Positions 1-8,325 of a stretch of DNA of 19,430 nucleotides are shown here, one piece after another. The DNA lies in the NCBI GenBank assembly GCA_023415035.1, contig JAEZLX010000138.1, positions 1-19,430 of the forward strand. Direction: 5' to 3'. The position numbers were made by a program, and so were the translations under genes. Numbering within the stretch: position 1 is the first letter of the stretch; every line of letters starts with the position of its first letter. Source of the stretch: Pseudomonadota bacterium. GTDB taxonomy: Bacteria > Pseudomonadota > Gammaproteobacteria > Burkholderiales > Burkholderiaceae_C. Under the pieces are notes generated by a model. It was not told the origin of the DNA, did no database searches, and worked only from the letters and a program-made list of their open reading frames with translations.

Positions 1-1661
1 CTGCCCGGGTGCTCGGCGGCACTGGCGATCCAGTCGTTCACATCGGCCGGGAACTTGCCCGCCGGCCCGATCCAGTGGCTGCGCTTGCCCTTGGCAGCAG
101 GGTTGATGACGCCCGCGATGTGGCCCGAGGCGCCCATCACGAAACGTTTCTTGCCCGGCAGCAACTGCGTGCTGCCATAGGCGCCGGCAATGGGAACGAT
201 GTGGTCCTCGCGCGAGCCATAGATGTAGACCGGCAGCCTGACCTGGCGGAAATCGATCTTCTCGCCGCACACCGTGGCCGCACCGGGCTTCACGTAGCGG
301 TTTTCCAGGTACAGGTTGCGCAGGTACCACGCGTACCAGGGGCCCGGCAGGTTGGTGCTGTCGCTGTTCCAGTACAGCAGGTCGAAAGGTGGCGGGGTCT
401 CGCCCTTGAGGTAGTTGCCCACCACGTAGTTCCAGACCAGGTCGTTGGGCCGCAGGAAGCTGAAGGTGGTGGCCAGGTCACGTCCCGGCAGGAGGCCACC
501 GTTGGCGAACTGCATCTCGCGAAAGCGCACGAAGCTCTCGTCGATGAACACGTCGAGCACGCCGGTGTGGGTAAAGTCGAGCAGCGTGGTCAGGAAGGTG
601 GCGCTGGCCACGGGCTCCTCGCCACGGGCCGCCAGGACCGCCAGCGCCGTGCCCAGCATGGTCCCTCCGACGCAGAAGCCCAGGGCGTTGATCTGCGACG
701 CCCCGCTGATGTCCTGCACGACGTCGATGGCCTTGATGACAGCCCCGTCGATGTAGTCGTCCCAGGTCTTGGTGCCCAGCGATTCGTCAGGGTTGCGCCA
801 GCTCACGACGAAGGTGCGATGCCCCTGCTCGACGGCGTAGCGGATGAAAGAGTTGTCTGGCTGCAGGTCGAGGATGTAGTACTTGTTGATGCAGGGCGGC
901 ACCAGCAGGAACGGCCGCTCGTACACCTTGGGGGTGAGGGGCTTGTACTCGATCAGCTGGAACAGCTCGTTCTCGAACACCACGGCACCTTCGGTCGTGG
1001 CCACATTGCGACCGACCTCGAAGACGCTTTCGTCGGTCATCGACACATGGCCCTGCCGGATGTCATGCAGAAGGTTGGCCACACCCAGCGCGATGCTCTC
1101 GCCCTGTGTCTCGATGGCCTTCTTCTGGGCCTCGGCGTTGAAGGCAAGGAAGTTGCTCGGCGCGCTGGCATCGATCCACTGCTGGACGGCAAAGCGCACC
1201 CGAGCACGCGTCTTGTCATCGCCTTCGACCGCATCGGCCATGGCCATCAGCGTGCGGGCGTTGAGCAGGTAGAGCGCCGCTGTGTAGGCCGCCACCGGGT
1301 TGGATTGCCACGCCTCGCCGGCAAAGCGGCGGTCTTTGGCCAGCGTGGACGGACGGCCCTGGTTCCAAAGCTGTGCGAGCTCCTGCAGATACTCGCGCTG
1401 GATTTCCATCAGACGGGCCGGATCGATGCGAACGCCATGCCCGGCCGTGTTCGAAAAGAGTTCACCGATACCGGCGAATCCGCCCTGGGGTGTCCCCGGC
1501 GGCGGCATGAAGGACTGAAACGCCGCGAAAGGGTTCGCGGGCGGCTGGCCTGCTGAGCCATCGAGGCCGTGAGCGAAACGGCTCCACTGGTCCATCCATT
1601 GCTGCTGGAACTGTTGCGCGGCCTCCACCCAGGTCTGGCGGGGATCCTTGGCTGATGTCAT
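1..1661 (-). CDS. phaC: Class I poly(3-hydroxyalkanoate) synthase, C-terminus cut by window edge
   Basis: Cytoplasmic enzyme on PHA granules that polymerises (R)-3-hydroxyacyl-CoA. The 553 visible residues start at an ATG (1661-1659) preceded by GGAGAC. The lipase-like box GFCVGG carries the nucleophile Cys330; Asp486 lies in SREDHIVP and His514 in ASGHIAGV, so the full Cys-Asp-His triad is present with spacing like that of the Cupriavidus enzyme. The N-terminal region is glutamine- and tryptophan-rich and followed by a proline/glycine-rich stretch, as in class I synthases. Family members are near 590 residues, so only a few dozen C-terminal residues are missing beyond position 1. The gene reads away from its neighbours, and any phaA/phaB partners would lie to the left. 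No convincing promoter was resolved in the 136-bp gap upstream. Confidence 0.96.
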   Translation of the reverse strand, partial: MTSAKDPRQTWVEAAQQFQQQWMDQWSRFAHGLDGSAGQPPANPFAAFQSFMPPPGTPQGGFAGIGELFSNTAGHGVRIDPARLMEIQREYLQELAQLWNQGRPSTLAKDRRFAGEAWQSNPVAAYTAALYLLNARTLMAMADAVEGDDKTRARVRFAVQQWIDASAPSNFLAFNAEAQKKAIETQGESIALGVANLLHDIRQGHVSMTDESVFEVGRNVATTEGAVVFENELFQLIEYKPLTPKVYERPFLLVPPCINKYYILDLQPDNSFIRYAVEQGHRTFVVSWRNPDESLGTKTWDDYIDGAVIKAIDVVQDISGASQINALGFCVGGTMLGTALAVLAARGEEPVASATFLTTLLDFTHTGVLDVFIDESFVRFREMQFANGGLLPGRDLATTFSFLRPNDLVWNYVVGNYLKGETPPPFDLLYWNSDSTNLPGPWYAWYLRNLYLENRYVKPGAATVCGEKIDFRQVRLPVYIYGSREDHIVPIAGAYGSTQLLPGKKRFVMGASGHIAGVINPAAKGKRSHWIGPAGKFPADVNDWIASAAEHPG

Positions 1662-1797
1662 GCTTGTCTCCAGTGCTTTGCCCTGCGGCTTATGATCCGG
1701 AAGGCATGCCGCCCATTCCGGGTTTTCCCTAGTGTTAGTGAACTATCTTCCAGCAAGCTGACATGGCGTTGCTTCAAACCGAACTTCAGGTGGTCGT

Positions 1798-2115
1798 GTG
1801 TATCTGGTTGTGATCGGATGGCTTTACGTGGCGCTGATGATGTCTGCCGCGGAAGCCATGGCTCCCAACGGCTCCGTGCTTGGAGCCATTGTGACCTTTT
1901 TTCTCTACGGGTTGCTGCCGATCGCACTGGTGGTTTACCTGATGGCGACGCCGCACCGCAAACGTGCGATCCGGGCGCGCGAGGCGGCCGAACGTGCCGC
2001 CGAGCAAGCGTCAGCAAGTGCCGTGCCCGACGCGTCAGCCGAGCCAGATGCAGGCGGCCATGCGGCCGGAGCTGCCGAGCCGGGCGGCGTCGCGGCGGTG
2101 CGAAAAGTACCTTGA
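1798..2115 (+). CDS. Small conserved inner-membrane protein of unknown function
   Basis: A 105-residue protein with two hydrophobic segments (about residues 2-22 and 27-49) followed by a basic stretch (HRKRAIRAREAAER) and an Ala/Glu/Pro/Gly-rich cytoplasmic-looking tail. The start is GTG at 1798, with AGGTGG about five bases upstream; no ATG lies in frame upstream. I recognise it as the kind of short hypothetical membrane protein often found between phaC and pgeF in Comamonadaceae, but no function is known to me. Its last 27 codons overlap the 3' end of pgeF on the opposite strand by 81 bp, so the low-complexity tail may be shaped by that overlap. Start confidence is moderate because GTG is used. 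Confidence 0.72.
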   Translation: MYLVVIGWLYVALMMSAAEAMAPNGSVLGAIVTFFLYGLLPIALVVYLMATPHRKRAIRAREAAERAAEQASASAVPDASAEPDAGGHAAGAAEPGGVAAVRKVP

Positions 2116-2832
2116 CGGCTGCGCCACGGTGCACCACGCCGGTGTGCCGTCGTTGCCGTGGATGGATGTGACGCCCAGGCCGAGCAGCTGCTGACGGGCC
2201 AGCGCCGGAAGGTTGGCCATCCATTTGCCCGGTGTTGCCGACGGGAGAAAGGCCGGGCCGACATCGAAGCCGGTACGTTCGAATGCATCCCTGACCTCGC
2301 CGCCCACCTCAAAATGGCCCGGGCCAATGCATGGTCCCAGCCATGCCAGCAGGTCACCCACCGCCGTATCTGGGATCCGGTCCAGCACGGCCGACACGGT
2401 GGCGGCCAACACACCCGGCTCACCATCCCCGGCCAGCCCACGCCAGCCAGCGTGGGCCGCCGCCACAAAGTGCCCCTGACGGTCGGTCAAGACGACCGGC
2501 AGGCAATCGGCCACCATGATGGTGCATGCGATTCCGCGTTTTGTCGTCAGGCAGGCATCCGCCTCGGTCTCCTGTGGCGGGTCCGCATCGAGATCGGCAA
2601 CGGCGACGCCGTGCACCTGATGCAGGAAAACATGACGGGCGCCGGTGATCGCGCCCAGAAGGCGGCGGTTGGCCAGAACATGGTCCGGATCGTCGCGCAC
2701 GTAAGCGCCAAGGTTGAAGGTGTCGAAGGGCACCGACGACACCCCACCCTCGCGGGTCGTGAACAGGGCATGCACATGGGCGGGAGCCGGCCAGTCGGGC
2801 ACCAGCCAAGACGGGGGCATGGACTGAGTCAT
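2035..2832 (-). CDS. pgeF: Laccase-domain purine nucleoside phosphorylase / peptidoglycan editing factor
   Basis: A 265-residue YfiH/PgeF (DUF152, LACC1-like) protein. Family members have purine nucleoside phosphorylase, adenosine deaminase and methylthioadenosine phosphorylase activity, and in E. coli PgeF keeps wrong amino acids out of muropeptides. Hallmarks seen are HQVHG (His71 and His74), ADCLPV (Cys110) and AHAGWRGLAG (His127), the set that forms the zinc/active site. I chose ATG 2832 because AAGGA lies about seven bases upstream in the 10-bp gap after the preceding gene; a second ATG four codons later is possible. It is the last gene of a minus-strand run behind the PRPP-synthetase-like and nucleoside-phosphorylase genes, which fits a nucleoside salvage role. 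Its 3' end overlaps the convergent small membrane-protein gene. Confidence 0.93.
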   Translation of the reverse strand: MTQSMPPSWLVPDWPAPAHVHALFTTREGGVSSVPFDTFNLGAYVRDDPDHVLANRRLLGAITGARHVFLHQVHGVAVADLDADPPQETEADACLTTKRGIACTIMVADCLPVVLTDRQGHFVAAAHAGWRGLAGDGEPGVLAATVSAVLDRIPDTAVGDLLAWLGPCIGPGHFEVGGEVRDAFERTGFDVGPAFLPSATPGKWMANLPALARQQLLGLGVTSIHGNDGTPAWCTVAQPSRYFSHRRDAARLGSSGRMAACIWLG

Positions 2833-2842
2833 CGATCCGTCC

Positions 2843-3748
2843 TTATCCGGCAAGGCCATGCTGGCGCAGGGCTTGCGCAATCACCGGTACCACGCTGACA
2901 GCGTTGGTCGCGTGGGGAATGCAGTCGGTGCTCCAGATCTCGCGCACGCCGGCAGACCGGATGCGCTCAACCGCATCGCCGGCAAACAGCGCGTGCGTGA
3001 CGGCAACGTCCACCGACTCAGCCCCCGCCGCCAGCAGGGCGCGTGTCGCCTGGACAATGGTGTGGCCCGAGCTGGCAACGTCGTCCATCAGCACGACTGA
3101 GCGCCCAGCCACGGCCAGGTCGGCCGGCAACCGGACAGTGACATCCCGGTCGCCGCGGCGCTCCTTGCGACAGGTGCCGTACGCCCAGCCATGTCCCTGT
3201 GCTGCCTGCGCCACCCACTGCTGTGCCTCCTCATCCGGCCCCAGCAGCAGCACCTGCTCGCGCCGCGCCGCAATGTGCGCAGCGAGCACAGGTGCACCAC
3301 TGAGCGCCACGGCCGTGGGCAGCGGCACGGCTTCCTGCAGCGTGGCGACGCGGTGCAGGTGCGGATCGACCGTCACCAGGGCATCGAAAAGGCTCGCCAG
3401 AAAGCGCCCCACGATGCGCTGGCTCACCGCCTCGCCGGGATGGAATGCGATGTCCTGCCGCATGTAAGCCAGGTACGGTGCCACCAGCGTCAACCGGCGC
3501 GCGCCCAGTTCGCGCGCGGCTCCCGCAGCCAGCAGCAGCTCGGTCAGACGCTCGTTCGGAAACTCCAGGCCACGCCAGATCACCACCGTTTCGGGCAACC
3601 TGGCCGGCAGTGTCAGCCTGACCTCGCCATCCGGAAACCGATGGCGCGCGATCAGGGCACAGCCCAGGCCGGCCGCCTCGGCAGCGCGGCGCGCGTTCAT
3701 TTCGTCCTCGGGAAAGGCCAGCAGCAGACCGGCTTCGGTATCCGTCAT
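2843..3748 (-). CDS. Ribose-phosphate pyrophosphokinase-like protein, archaeal (class III) type
   Basis: A 301-residue phosphoribosyl-pyrophosphate synthetase homologue. Seen from the N-terminus: FPDGE (ATP/PRPP site), PYLAYMRQD, the stretch FHPGEAVSQ, DPHLHR in place of the usual DLH loop, a Lys/Arg-rich flexible-loop-like segment (CRKERRGDRD) and the PRPP-binding loop LMDDVASSGHT. The PYLAYxRQD...PGEAxS...VDPHLHR pattern is that of the short archaeal-type enzymes, not the housekeeping bacterial PrsA. The expected reaction is ribose-5-phosphate plus ATP to PRPP plus AMP; a ribose-1,5-bisphosphate-related substrate is an untested alternative. The ATG at 3748 lies four bases after the TGA of the phosphorylase gene, so the two are almost certainly co-translated. 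A separate housekeeping prs gene is expected elsewhere in the genome. Confidence 0.86.
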   Translation of the reverse strand: MTDTEAGLLLAFPEDEMNARRAAEAAGLGCALIARHRFPDGEVRLTLPARLPETVVIWRGLEFPNERLTELLLAAGAARELGARRLTLVAPYLAYMRQDIAFHPGEAVSQRIVGRFLASLFDALVTVDPHLHRVATLQEAVPLPTAVALSGAPVLAAHIAARREQVLLLGPDEEAQQWVAQAAQGHGWAYGTCRKERRGDRDVTVRLPADLAVAGRSVVLMDDVASSGHTIVQATRALLAAGAESVDVAVTHALFAGDAVERIRSAGVREIWSTDCIPHATNAVSVVPVIAQALRQHGLAG

Positions 3749-3752
3749 CAAG

Positions 3753-5348
3753 TCAGAACTCCACGAAAACCTGCGGCACGTCTTCCGCCGGGCCGATGCG
3801 GTAGCCGCTGCTGCGTTCCACGGCCTGCCGGGCAAATGCCAGATCGGCCGGATAGCCCGCGTACACGCGGTACAGCAGATCGCCTTGCTTGACCTCGTCG
3901 CCCAACTTGCGATACAGATCGAGCCCGGCACCCTGCACCTTGGGCGCCCCTGCCAGACGGGCGATCTGAGCGATCTGGAAGTTGTCGATGCCGGTCACCA
4001 CGCCGCTGGCGGGGGCGCGCACGTCGAGCGTCAGCGGACCGAGTGCCGGGTGCATCCAGTCGAATGCCTTGCGGCCCTGGGCGCGGACGATGGCCTCCAT
4101 GCGCGCGAGCGCGCGCCCGGACTCCAGGATGTCACGTGCAATCGCGTAACCGGTCCCGCCCCGCACATCCGGACTGCACTCGATGAGCCTGCCCGCGAGC
4201 TGCAGGGTCTTCTGCCGCAGATCGGCTGGCGCGGCCGGGTCGTTGGCCAGCACCTGCATCACGTCCCTGGCCTCCAGCACCGGACCAACCCCGCGCCCGA
4301 TGGGCTGGCGACCATCGGTGATGACCACATCCAGCGATAGACGCAGGCGCTGTGCCACGTACTCGAACAGGCGGCGCAGCTTCTGCGCCTCGGGCATGGA
4401 GCGTACCTTGGCCGTGGGGCCGATGGGGATGTCCAGCACCAGATGGGTGGCGCCGGCCGCGATCTTCTTCGTAAGGATCGAGGCGACCATCTGTCCGGGC
4501 GAATCGATGGACAGCGGCCGCTCGACGGAGATCAGCACGTCGTCGGCCGGCGACAGGTCGGCCGTCCCGCCCCAGGCGAGACACCCGCGCTGCTCGCGCA
4601 CGATGTCGGTCAGGTGGTCGAAAGGCAGCTCCACGTTGGCGAGCACCTCCATGGTGTCGGCCGTGCCCGCGGGCGACGTGATCGCGCGCGAGGACGTCTT
4701 GGGAAACACCAGCCCGTAGGCCGCCACGATCGGCACCAGCAGCATGGAAGTGCGGTTGCCCGGAATACCGCCGATGCAGTGCTTGTCCACCACCAGCGGC
4801 TCGTGCCAGTCGAGCTTGCGACCGGTGGCGATCATGGCGTCGGTCAGGAAGTACACCTCCTCGCGATCGAGCTCGCTGCGATTGCATGCCACAACGAAGG
4901 CGGTCAGCTCGATCTTGGAATAGCGGCGATCCGCGATGTCGCGCACGATGGCGCGGAAGTCCTGCTGTCCCAGCCGTTCGCCATTGATCTTGCGGAACAG
5001 CGCCGGGATCGACTCGGGTGGTTCGGCCTGGGATACCGAGGCGGGATGGCCGTCGGCCACCTGCAGCTGCGCGAAGGCGTCTTCCGAGACCCCCAGCTCG
5101 TGACAGCCGACGATCGAGGCATCGTCCACCACGTTGAGCGTGGCCAGGATGGTCTTGCCGTTGGCGCGCACCTGCACCTTGGACAAGGCCTGAAAGCCTT
5201 CGGCCCGGTAGACCGCGCAATCGCGGTGCAGATAGGCCACGTTCTCGTGATAGGTGTCGATGGCGACGCGCTTGATCACCAGGCCGCCCGGCGCTTCTGG
5301 TCCCCCGCCGACACTCGGGGAAGATGGGGATTCCTGCGTTGTCTGCAT
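3753..5348 (-). CDS. Thymidine phosphorylase type 2 / AMP phosphorylase family
   Basis: A 531-residue member of the nucleoside phosphorylase II family, in the long branch shared with archaeal AMP phosphorylases. An N-terminal barrel-like domain (about residues 22-105, IDTYHENVAYLHRDC) precedes the helical and phosphate-binding parts; VDKHCIGGIPGNRTSM (about 188-202) matches the archaeal HSIGGVPGNK signature, and SSRAITSPAGTADTMEVL (about 219-236) follows. The enzyme should phosphorolyse thymidine/uridine or a nucleoside monophosphate, releasing base and ribose-1-phosphate or ribose-1,5-bisphosphate; sequence alone does not settle the substrate. ATG 5348 is chosen because the family's conserved part starts soon after; it has no Shine-Dalgarno, and a TATCTT element lies six bases upstream, so the mRNA may be leaderless. 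It heads the operon with the PRPP-synthetase-like gene and pgeF. Confidence 0.9.
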   Translation of the reverse strand: MQTTQESPSSPSVGGGPEAPGGLVIKRVAIDTYHENVAYLHRDCAVYRAEGFQALSKVQVRANGKTILATLNVVDDASIVGCHELGVSEDAFAQLQVADGHPASVSQAEPPESIPALFRKINGERLGQQDFRAIVRDIADRRYSKIELTAFVVACNRSELDREEVYFLTDAMIATGRKLDWHEPLVVDKHCIGGIPGNRTSMLLVPIVAAYGLVFPKTSSRAITSPAGTADTMEVLANVELPFDHLTDIVREQRGCLAWGGTADLSPADDVLISVERPLSIDSPGQMVASILTKKIAAGATHLVLDIPIGPTAKVRSMPEAQKLRRLFEYVAQRLRLSLDVVITDGRQPIGRGVGPVLEARDVMQVLANDPAAPADLRQKTLQLAGRLIECSPDVRGGTGYAIARDILESGRALARMEAIVRAQGRKAFDWMHPALGPLTLDVRAPASGVVTGIDNFQIAQIARLAGAPKVQGAGLDLYRKLGDEVKQGDLLYRVYAGYPADLAFARQAVERSSGYRIGPAEDVPQVFVEF

Positions 5349-5444
5349 GGCTCGAAGATACACTGTTTCAGTCCGGCCATCGGCCGGCGCATGCATGCCT
5401 GCGGCGGGTGGCCACAGGCAACGGATAACGACAGGAGACAGGTT

Positions 5445-6833
5445 TTGAGAGCAGAACAGAATGAACGACTGACCCGGGTTGGCCCGGGCACCCCGGGCGG
5501 CGAGCTGTTGCGGCGCTACTGGCAGCCCGTGGCCCTGCTGGACGAATTCGATCCGGCCCAGAACCCGGAGATGGCCATCCGCCCCGTCAAGCCGGTCCGC
5601 CTGCTGGGACAGGACTTCGTGCTTTTCCGCGATGCCCAGGGACGCTACGGCCTGCTCGACCGCGACTGCCCGCACCGCGGGGCAGATCTGGCTTATGGCC
5701 GCAACGAGGGCGACGGCCTGCGCTGCCCCTTCCACGGCTGGAAGTTCGATACGAACGGCCAGTGCACCGAGACACCGGCCGAGCCGCTGGGCAGCACTTT
5801 GCATACGCGCATCCGCCAGCGCAGCTACCCGCTCGTCGAGCGCAGCGGCGTGATCTTCGGCTGGTTCGGCCCCGAAGGCAGCACGCCGCCCCCGCTGCCC
5901 GCGCTGGACTGCTTCGAAGCCCCCGACTCACACACCTTCGCCTTCAAGGGCATGTGGCACTGCAACTGGCTGCAGGCGTTCGAGGTCGGCATCGATCCGG
6001 CCCATGCCTCCTACCTGCACCGTTTTTTCCAGGACGAGTCGCTGGAAGAGAGCTATGGCAAGCAGTTCCGCGGTGCCAGCATGGGCGCCATCAACGGCGA
6101 GCGCTGGCCCATGACGAAGGTGATGCGCGAATTTGCCCGTCCCGACATCTCCTACGAGTCCACGCCCTGGGGCCTTCGTCTGACCGCGCTGCGCCCCATG
6201 ACCGAGGAACTGACCCATGTGCGCGTCACCAACGCCGTGTTCCCGCAGACTTTCGTCATCCCGCTGTCCGAGACAATGACGATCACGCAGATGCACGTGC
6301 CGATCGACGACACGCACAACTACTGGTACGCCTTCTTCACGAGTTTCGACGGCCCGGTGGACAAGAAGACCATGCGCGACCAGCGCCTGCCCGCGGTCAC
6401 CCTGCCCGATTACGTGCCCAAGGCCGGGCGTCACAACCACTGGGGATTCAATGCGAAGGAGCAGGTCACGCGCACCTACCTGGGCATGGGCGAGAACGAC
6501 ATCAACGTGCACGACCAGTGGGCCTGTGAGAGCATGGGCGCCATCCAGGACCGCACGCGCGAGCACCTGGGCACCACCGACAAGGTGATCGCCATGCATC
6601 GCCGCATGCTGCTGGATGCCATGGACACCATCGCTGCCGGTGGCACCCCGCCGGGCATTGCCGACGTCACCGCGCACGAGCGCATCTATGGCCCCGACAC
6701 GGTGGACGGCATCGCACCGGCCCAGGACTGGCAGAACTGGTGGCAGACGCAGGTGCGCCAGCGCCGCGAAAACGCCCCCTGGCGCAATCGCATGGCGCCC
6801 GCCGCATCTTCCCCCGAAGAGGCGGAGGCATGA
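5445..6833 (+). CDS. Rieske non-haem iron oxygenase, single-subunit (phthalate dioxygenase type)
   Basis: A 462-residue oxygenase alpha subunit. The Rieske [2Fe-2S] ligands are in DCPHRGADL (Cys75, His77) and RCPFHGWKF (Cys94, His97). The mononuclear iron site appears as DPAHASYLH (Asp184, His187, His192), and the conserved NDINVHDQWACESMGAIQDRTREHLG region near residue 355 is typical of the phthalate/phenoxybenzoate oxygenase group, which act as homo-oligomers without a beta subunit. Substrate is unknown; ring hydroxylation or O/N-demethylation are both possible. The start is TTG at 5445 with AGGAGA six bases upstream; the nearby ATG at 5461 is out of frame. Its stop overlaps the next ATG (ATGA), coupling it to the glutamine-synthetase-like gene. 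No ferredoxin or reductase gene is adjacent. Confidence 0.93.
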   Translation: MRAEQNERLTRVGPGTPGGELLRRYWQPVALLDEFDPAQNPEMAIRPVKPVRLLGQDFVLFRDAQGRYGLLDRDCPHRGADLAYGRNEGDGLRCPFHGWKFDTNGQCTETPAEPLGSTLHTRIRQRSYPLVERSGVIFGWFGPEGSTPPPLPALDCFEAPDSHTFAFKGMWHCNWLQAFEVGIDPAHASYLHRFFQDESLEESYGKQFRGASMGAINGERWPMTKVMREFARPDISYESTPWGLRLTALRPMTEELTHVRVTNAVFPQTFVIPLSETMTITQMHVPIDDTHNYWYAFFTSFDGPVDKKTMRDQRLPAVTLPDYVPKAGRHNHWGFNAKEQVTRTYLGMGENDINVHDQWACESMGAIQDRTREHLGTTDKVIAMHRRMLLDAMDTIAAGGTPPGIADVTAHERIYGPDTVDGIAPAQDWQNWWQTQVRQRRENAPWRNRMAPAASSPEEAEA

Positions 6834-8311
6834 GCCGCAGCTTCGCACAACGCTGCGGCATCCACGACCCCAACCGAGAGCAGGCCTGTGCCGAGGTCGC
6901 CGCACGCATCGAGGCCCTGGGTATCGAGCGCGTGCGAATGGGCTGGTGCGACGTGCATGGCATGCTGCGCGGCAAGACGCTGATGCCGCACGCTGCCGTT
7001 CGCGCGCTGCGCGAGGGCCTGGGCATGGTGGGCACGCTGATGCTCAAGGACACCTCCGACCGAACCGTCTGGAAGGTGTTCGAACGCGGCGGTACGGATG
7101 GCCTGCCGGGATTTGCCGGCGCAGCCAACCTGATGTTGCTGCCAGATCCGGCGAGCTTCACGGTACTGCCCTGGCTGCCGCGCACGGCCTGGCTGCGCTG
7201 CCAGCCCTGGTTCGCCGACGGACAACCGGTCACCCTGGACACCCGTCACCAGCTGCAGGAGGCGCTGGCCCGGCTGGCCGGACACGGGATGGGCTTGCGG
7301 ACCGGGCTGGAGGTGGAGTTCCATATCTACCGCATCACCAGCGATGCCGCGCAGCTCGATCCCGAACGGGCCGCCTGGCCGGGCGAACCGCCCGAGGTTC
7401 GCATGATTCACCCGGGCTACAACCTACAGGCCGAAGCCATGATCGACATGTCGGACGAGCCGCTGGACATCGCGATGCGCACGGCGCAGTCGCTTGGCCT
7501 GCCACTGCAGTCGCTCGAAATCGAACTCGGCCCGAGCCAGGTGGAGGCGGTGTTCGACGCCACCGACGCGTTGACCGCCGCCGACCAGATGGTGCTGTTC
7601 CGCAACGGCGTCCGCCAGGCGCTGCGGCGCGCGGGCTACCACGCCACCTTCATGTGCCGGCCGCCCTTTCCCGGCATCATGTCCAGCGGCTGGCACCTGC
7701 ACCAGTCGGCCTACGACCTGGCCAGCGGCCGCAACCGGTTCGCGCGCGAAGCGTCCGATCCGGCCGCCGGACCGGACGACGCCAGGCACATCCTGTCGGA
7801 CACTGGCGCCCAGTGGCTGGGCGGCATGCTCGCCCACGCCAGAGGCATGACGGCCCTGTGCGCTCCCACCGTCAATGCCTTCGGGCGATTCCGCCCCAAT
7901 GCCCTGGCACCACAGGCCGCCATCTGGGGACACGACAACCGGGGGGCGATGCTGCGCGTGGTCGGCCAGGCGGGCGATGCGGCCAGTCGCATCGAAAACC
8001 GCGTCGGCGAACCGACCGCCAACCCCTACCTGTACATGGCGGCGCAGATCCACGCCGGGCTCGATGGGATCGAGAACGCTCTGGAGCCGACACCGGCGTG
8101 CCATGATCCCTATGCCCGTGACCTGCCCATGCTGCCCACGACGCTGGATGCAGCGCTGGACGCCCTGGTGCAGGATACGGCCATGACGCGCGGCTTCGGC
8201 ACGGATTTCCTGCGCTATTTCGAACGGATCAAGCGCAGCGAAGCCCAACGCCACGCGCAGGCGGAAGACAAGACCGACTTCGAGCGGCGCGAATACTTTT
8301 CCAGAACCTGA
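6830..8311 (+). CDS. Glutamine synthetase-like gamma-glutamyl ligase
   Basis: A 493-residue glutamine synthetase superfamily protein. The beta-grasp region is near residues 25-60 (VRMGWCDVHGMLRGKTL). The catalytic core shows GLEVEFHIYR (metal-binding glutamates), IELGPSQVEAVF, the signature-like RPPFPGIMSSGWHLHQS, and RIENRVGEPTANPYLYMAAQI. It lacks the canonical DFDGSS-type motif of housekeeping GlnA, so it belongs to the GlnA-like branch that glutamylates amines (PuuA, IpuC and the aniline enzyme TdnQ are examples) using ATP and glutamate. ATG 6830 overlaps the oxygenase stop by four bases. The tight coupling suggests it activates or protects the amino group of the compound the oxygenase attacks; this is inference. 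Substrate is not predictable from the sequence. Confidence 0.9.
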   Translation: MSRSFAQRCGIHDPNREQACAEVAARIEALGIERVRMGWCDVHGMLRGKTLMPHAAVRALREGLGMVGTLMLKDTSDRTVWKVFERGGTDGLPGFAGAANLMLLPDPASFTVLPWLPRTAWLRCQPWFADGQPVTLDTRHQLQEALARLAGHGMGLRTGLEVEFHIYRITSDAAQLDPERAAWPGEPPEVRMIHPGYNLQAEAMIDMSDEPLDIAMRTAQSLGLPLQSLEIELGPSQVEAVFDATDALTAADQMVLFRNGVRQALRRAGYHATFMCRPPFPGIMSSGWHLHQSAYDLASGRNRFAREASDPAAGPDDARHILSDTGAQWLGGMLAHARGMTALCAPTVNAFGRFRPNALAPQAAIWGHDNRGAMLRVVGQAGDAASRIENRVGEPTANPYLYMAAQIHAGLDGIENALEPTPACHDPYARDLPMLPTTLDAALDALVQDTAMTRGFGTDFLRYFERIKRSEAQRHAQAEDKTDFERREYFSRT

Positions 8312-8325
8312 TCAGACCTCATCAC

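Noticed and set aside
9..1556. Long plus-strand open frame opposite phaC
   Set aside because: It is the antisense shadow of phaC; no known domain, and the minus frame has an intact catalytic triad and a ribosome site.
1662..1797. Promoters for phaC and the small membrane protein
   Set aside because: Several weak -35/-10-like hexamers can be picked, but none has good spacing on either strand; nothing firm enough to annotate.
4443..5444. Upstream extension of the Rieske oxygenase frame
   Set aside because: This part is antisense to the type-2 phosphorylase; the conserved oxygenase sequence starts after the TTG at 5445, which has a good AGGAGA.
5349..5804. N-terminal extension of the phosphorylase frame
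   Set aside because: It runs antisense into the oxygenase gene, and family members begin close to residue 1 of the 5348 start.
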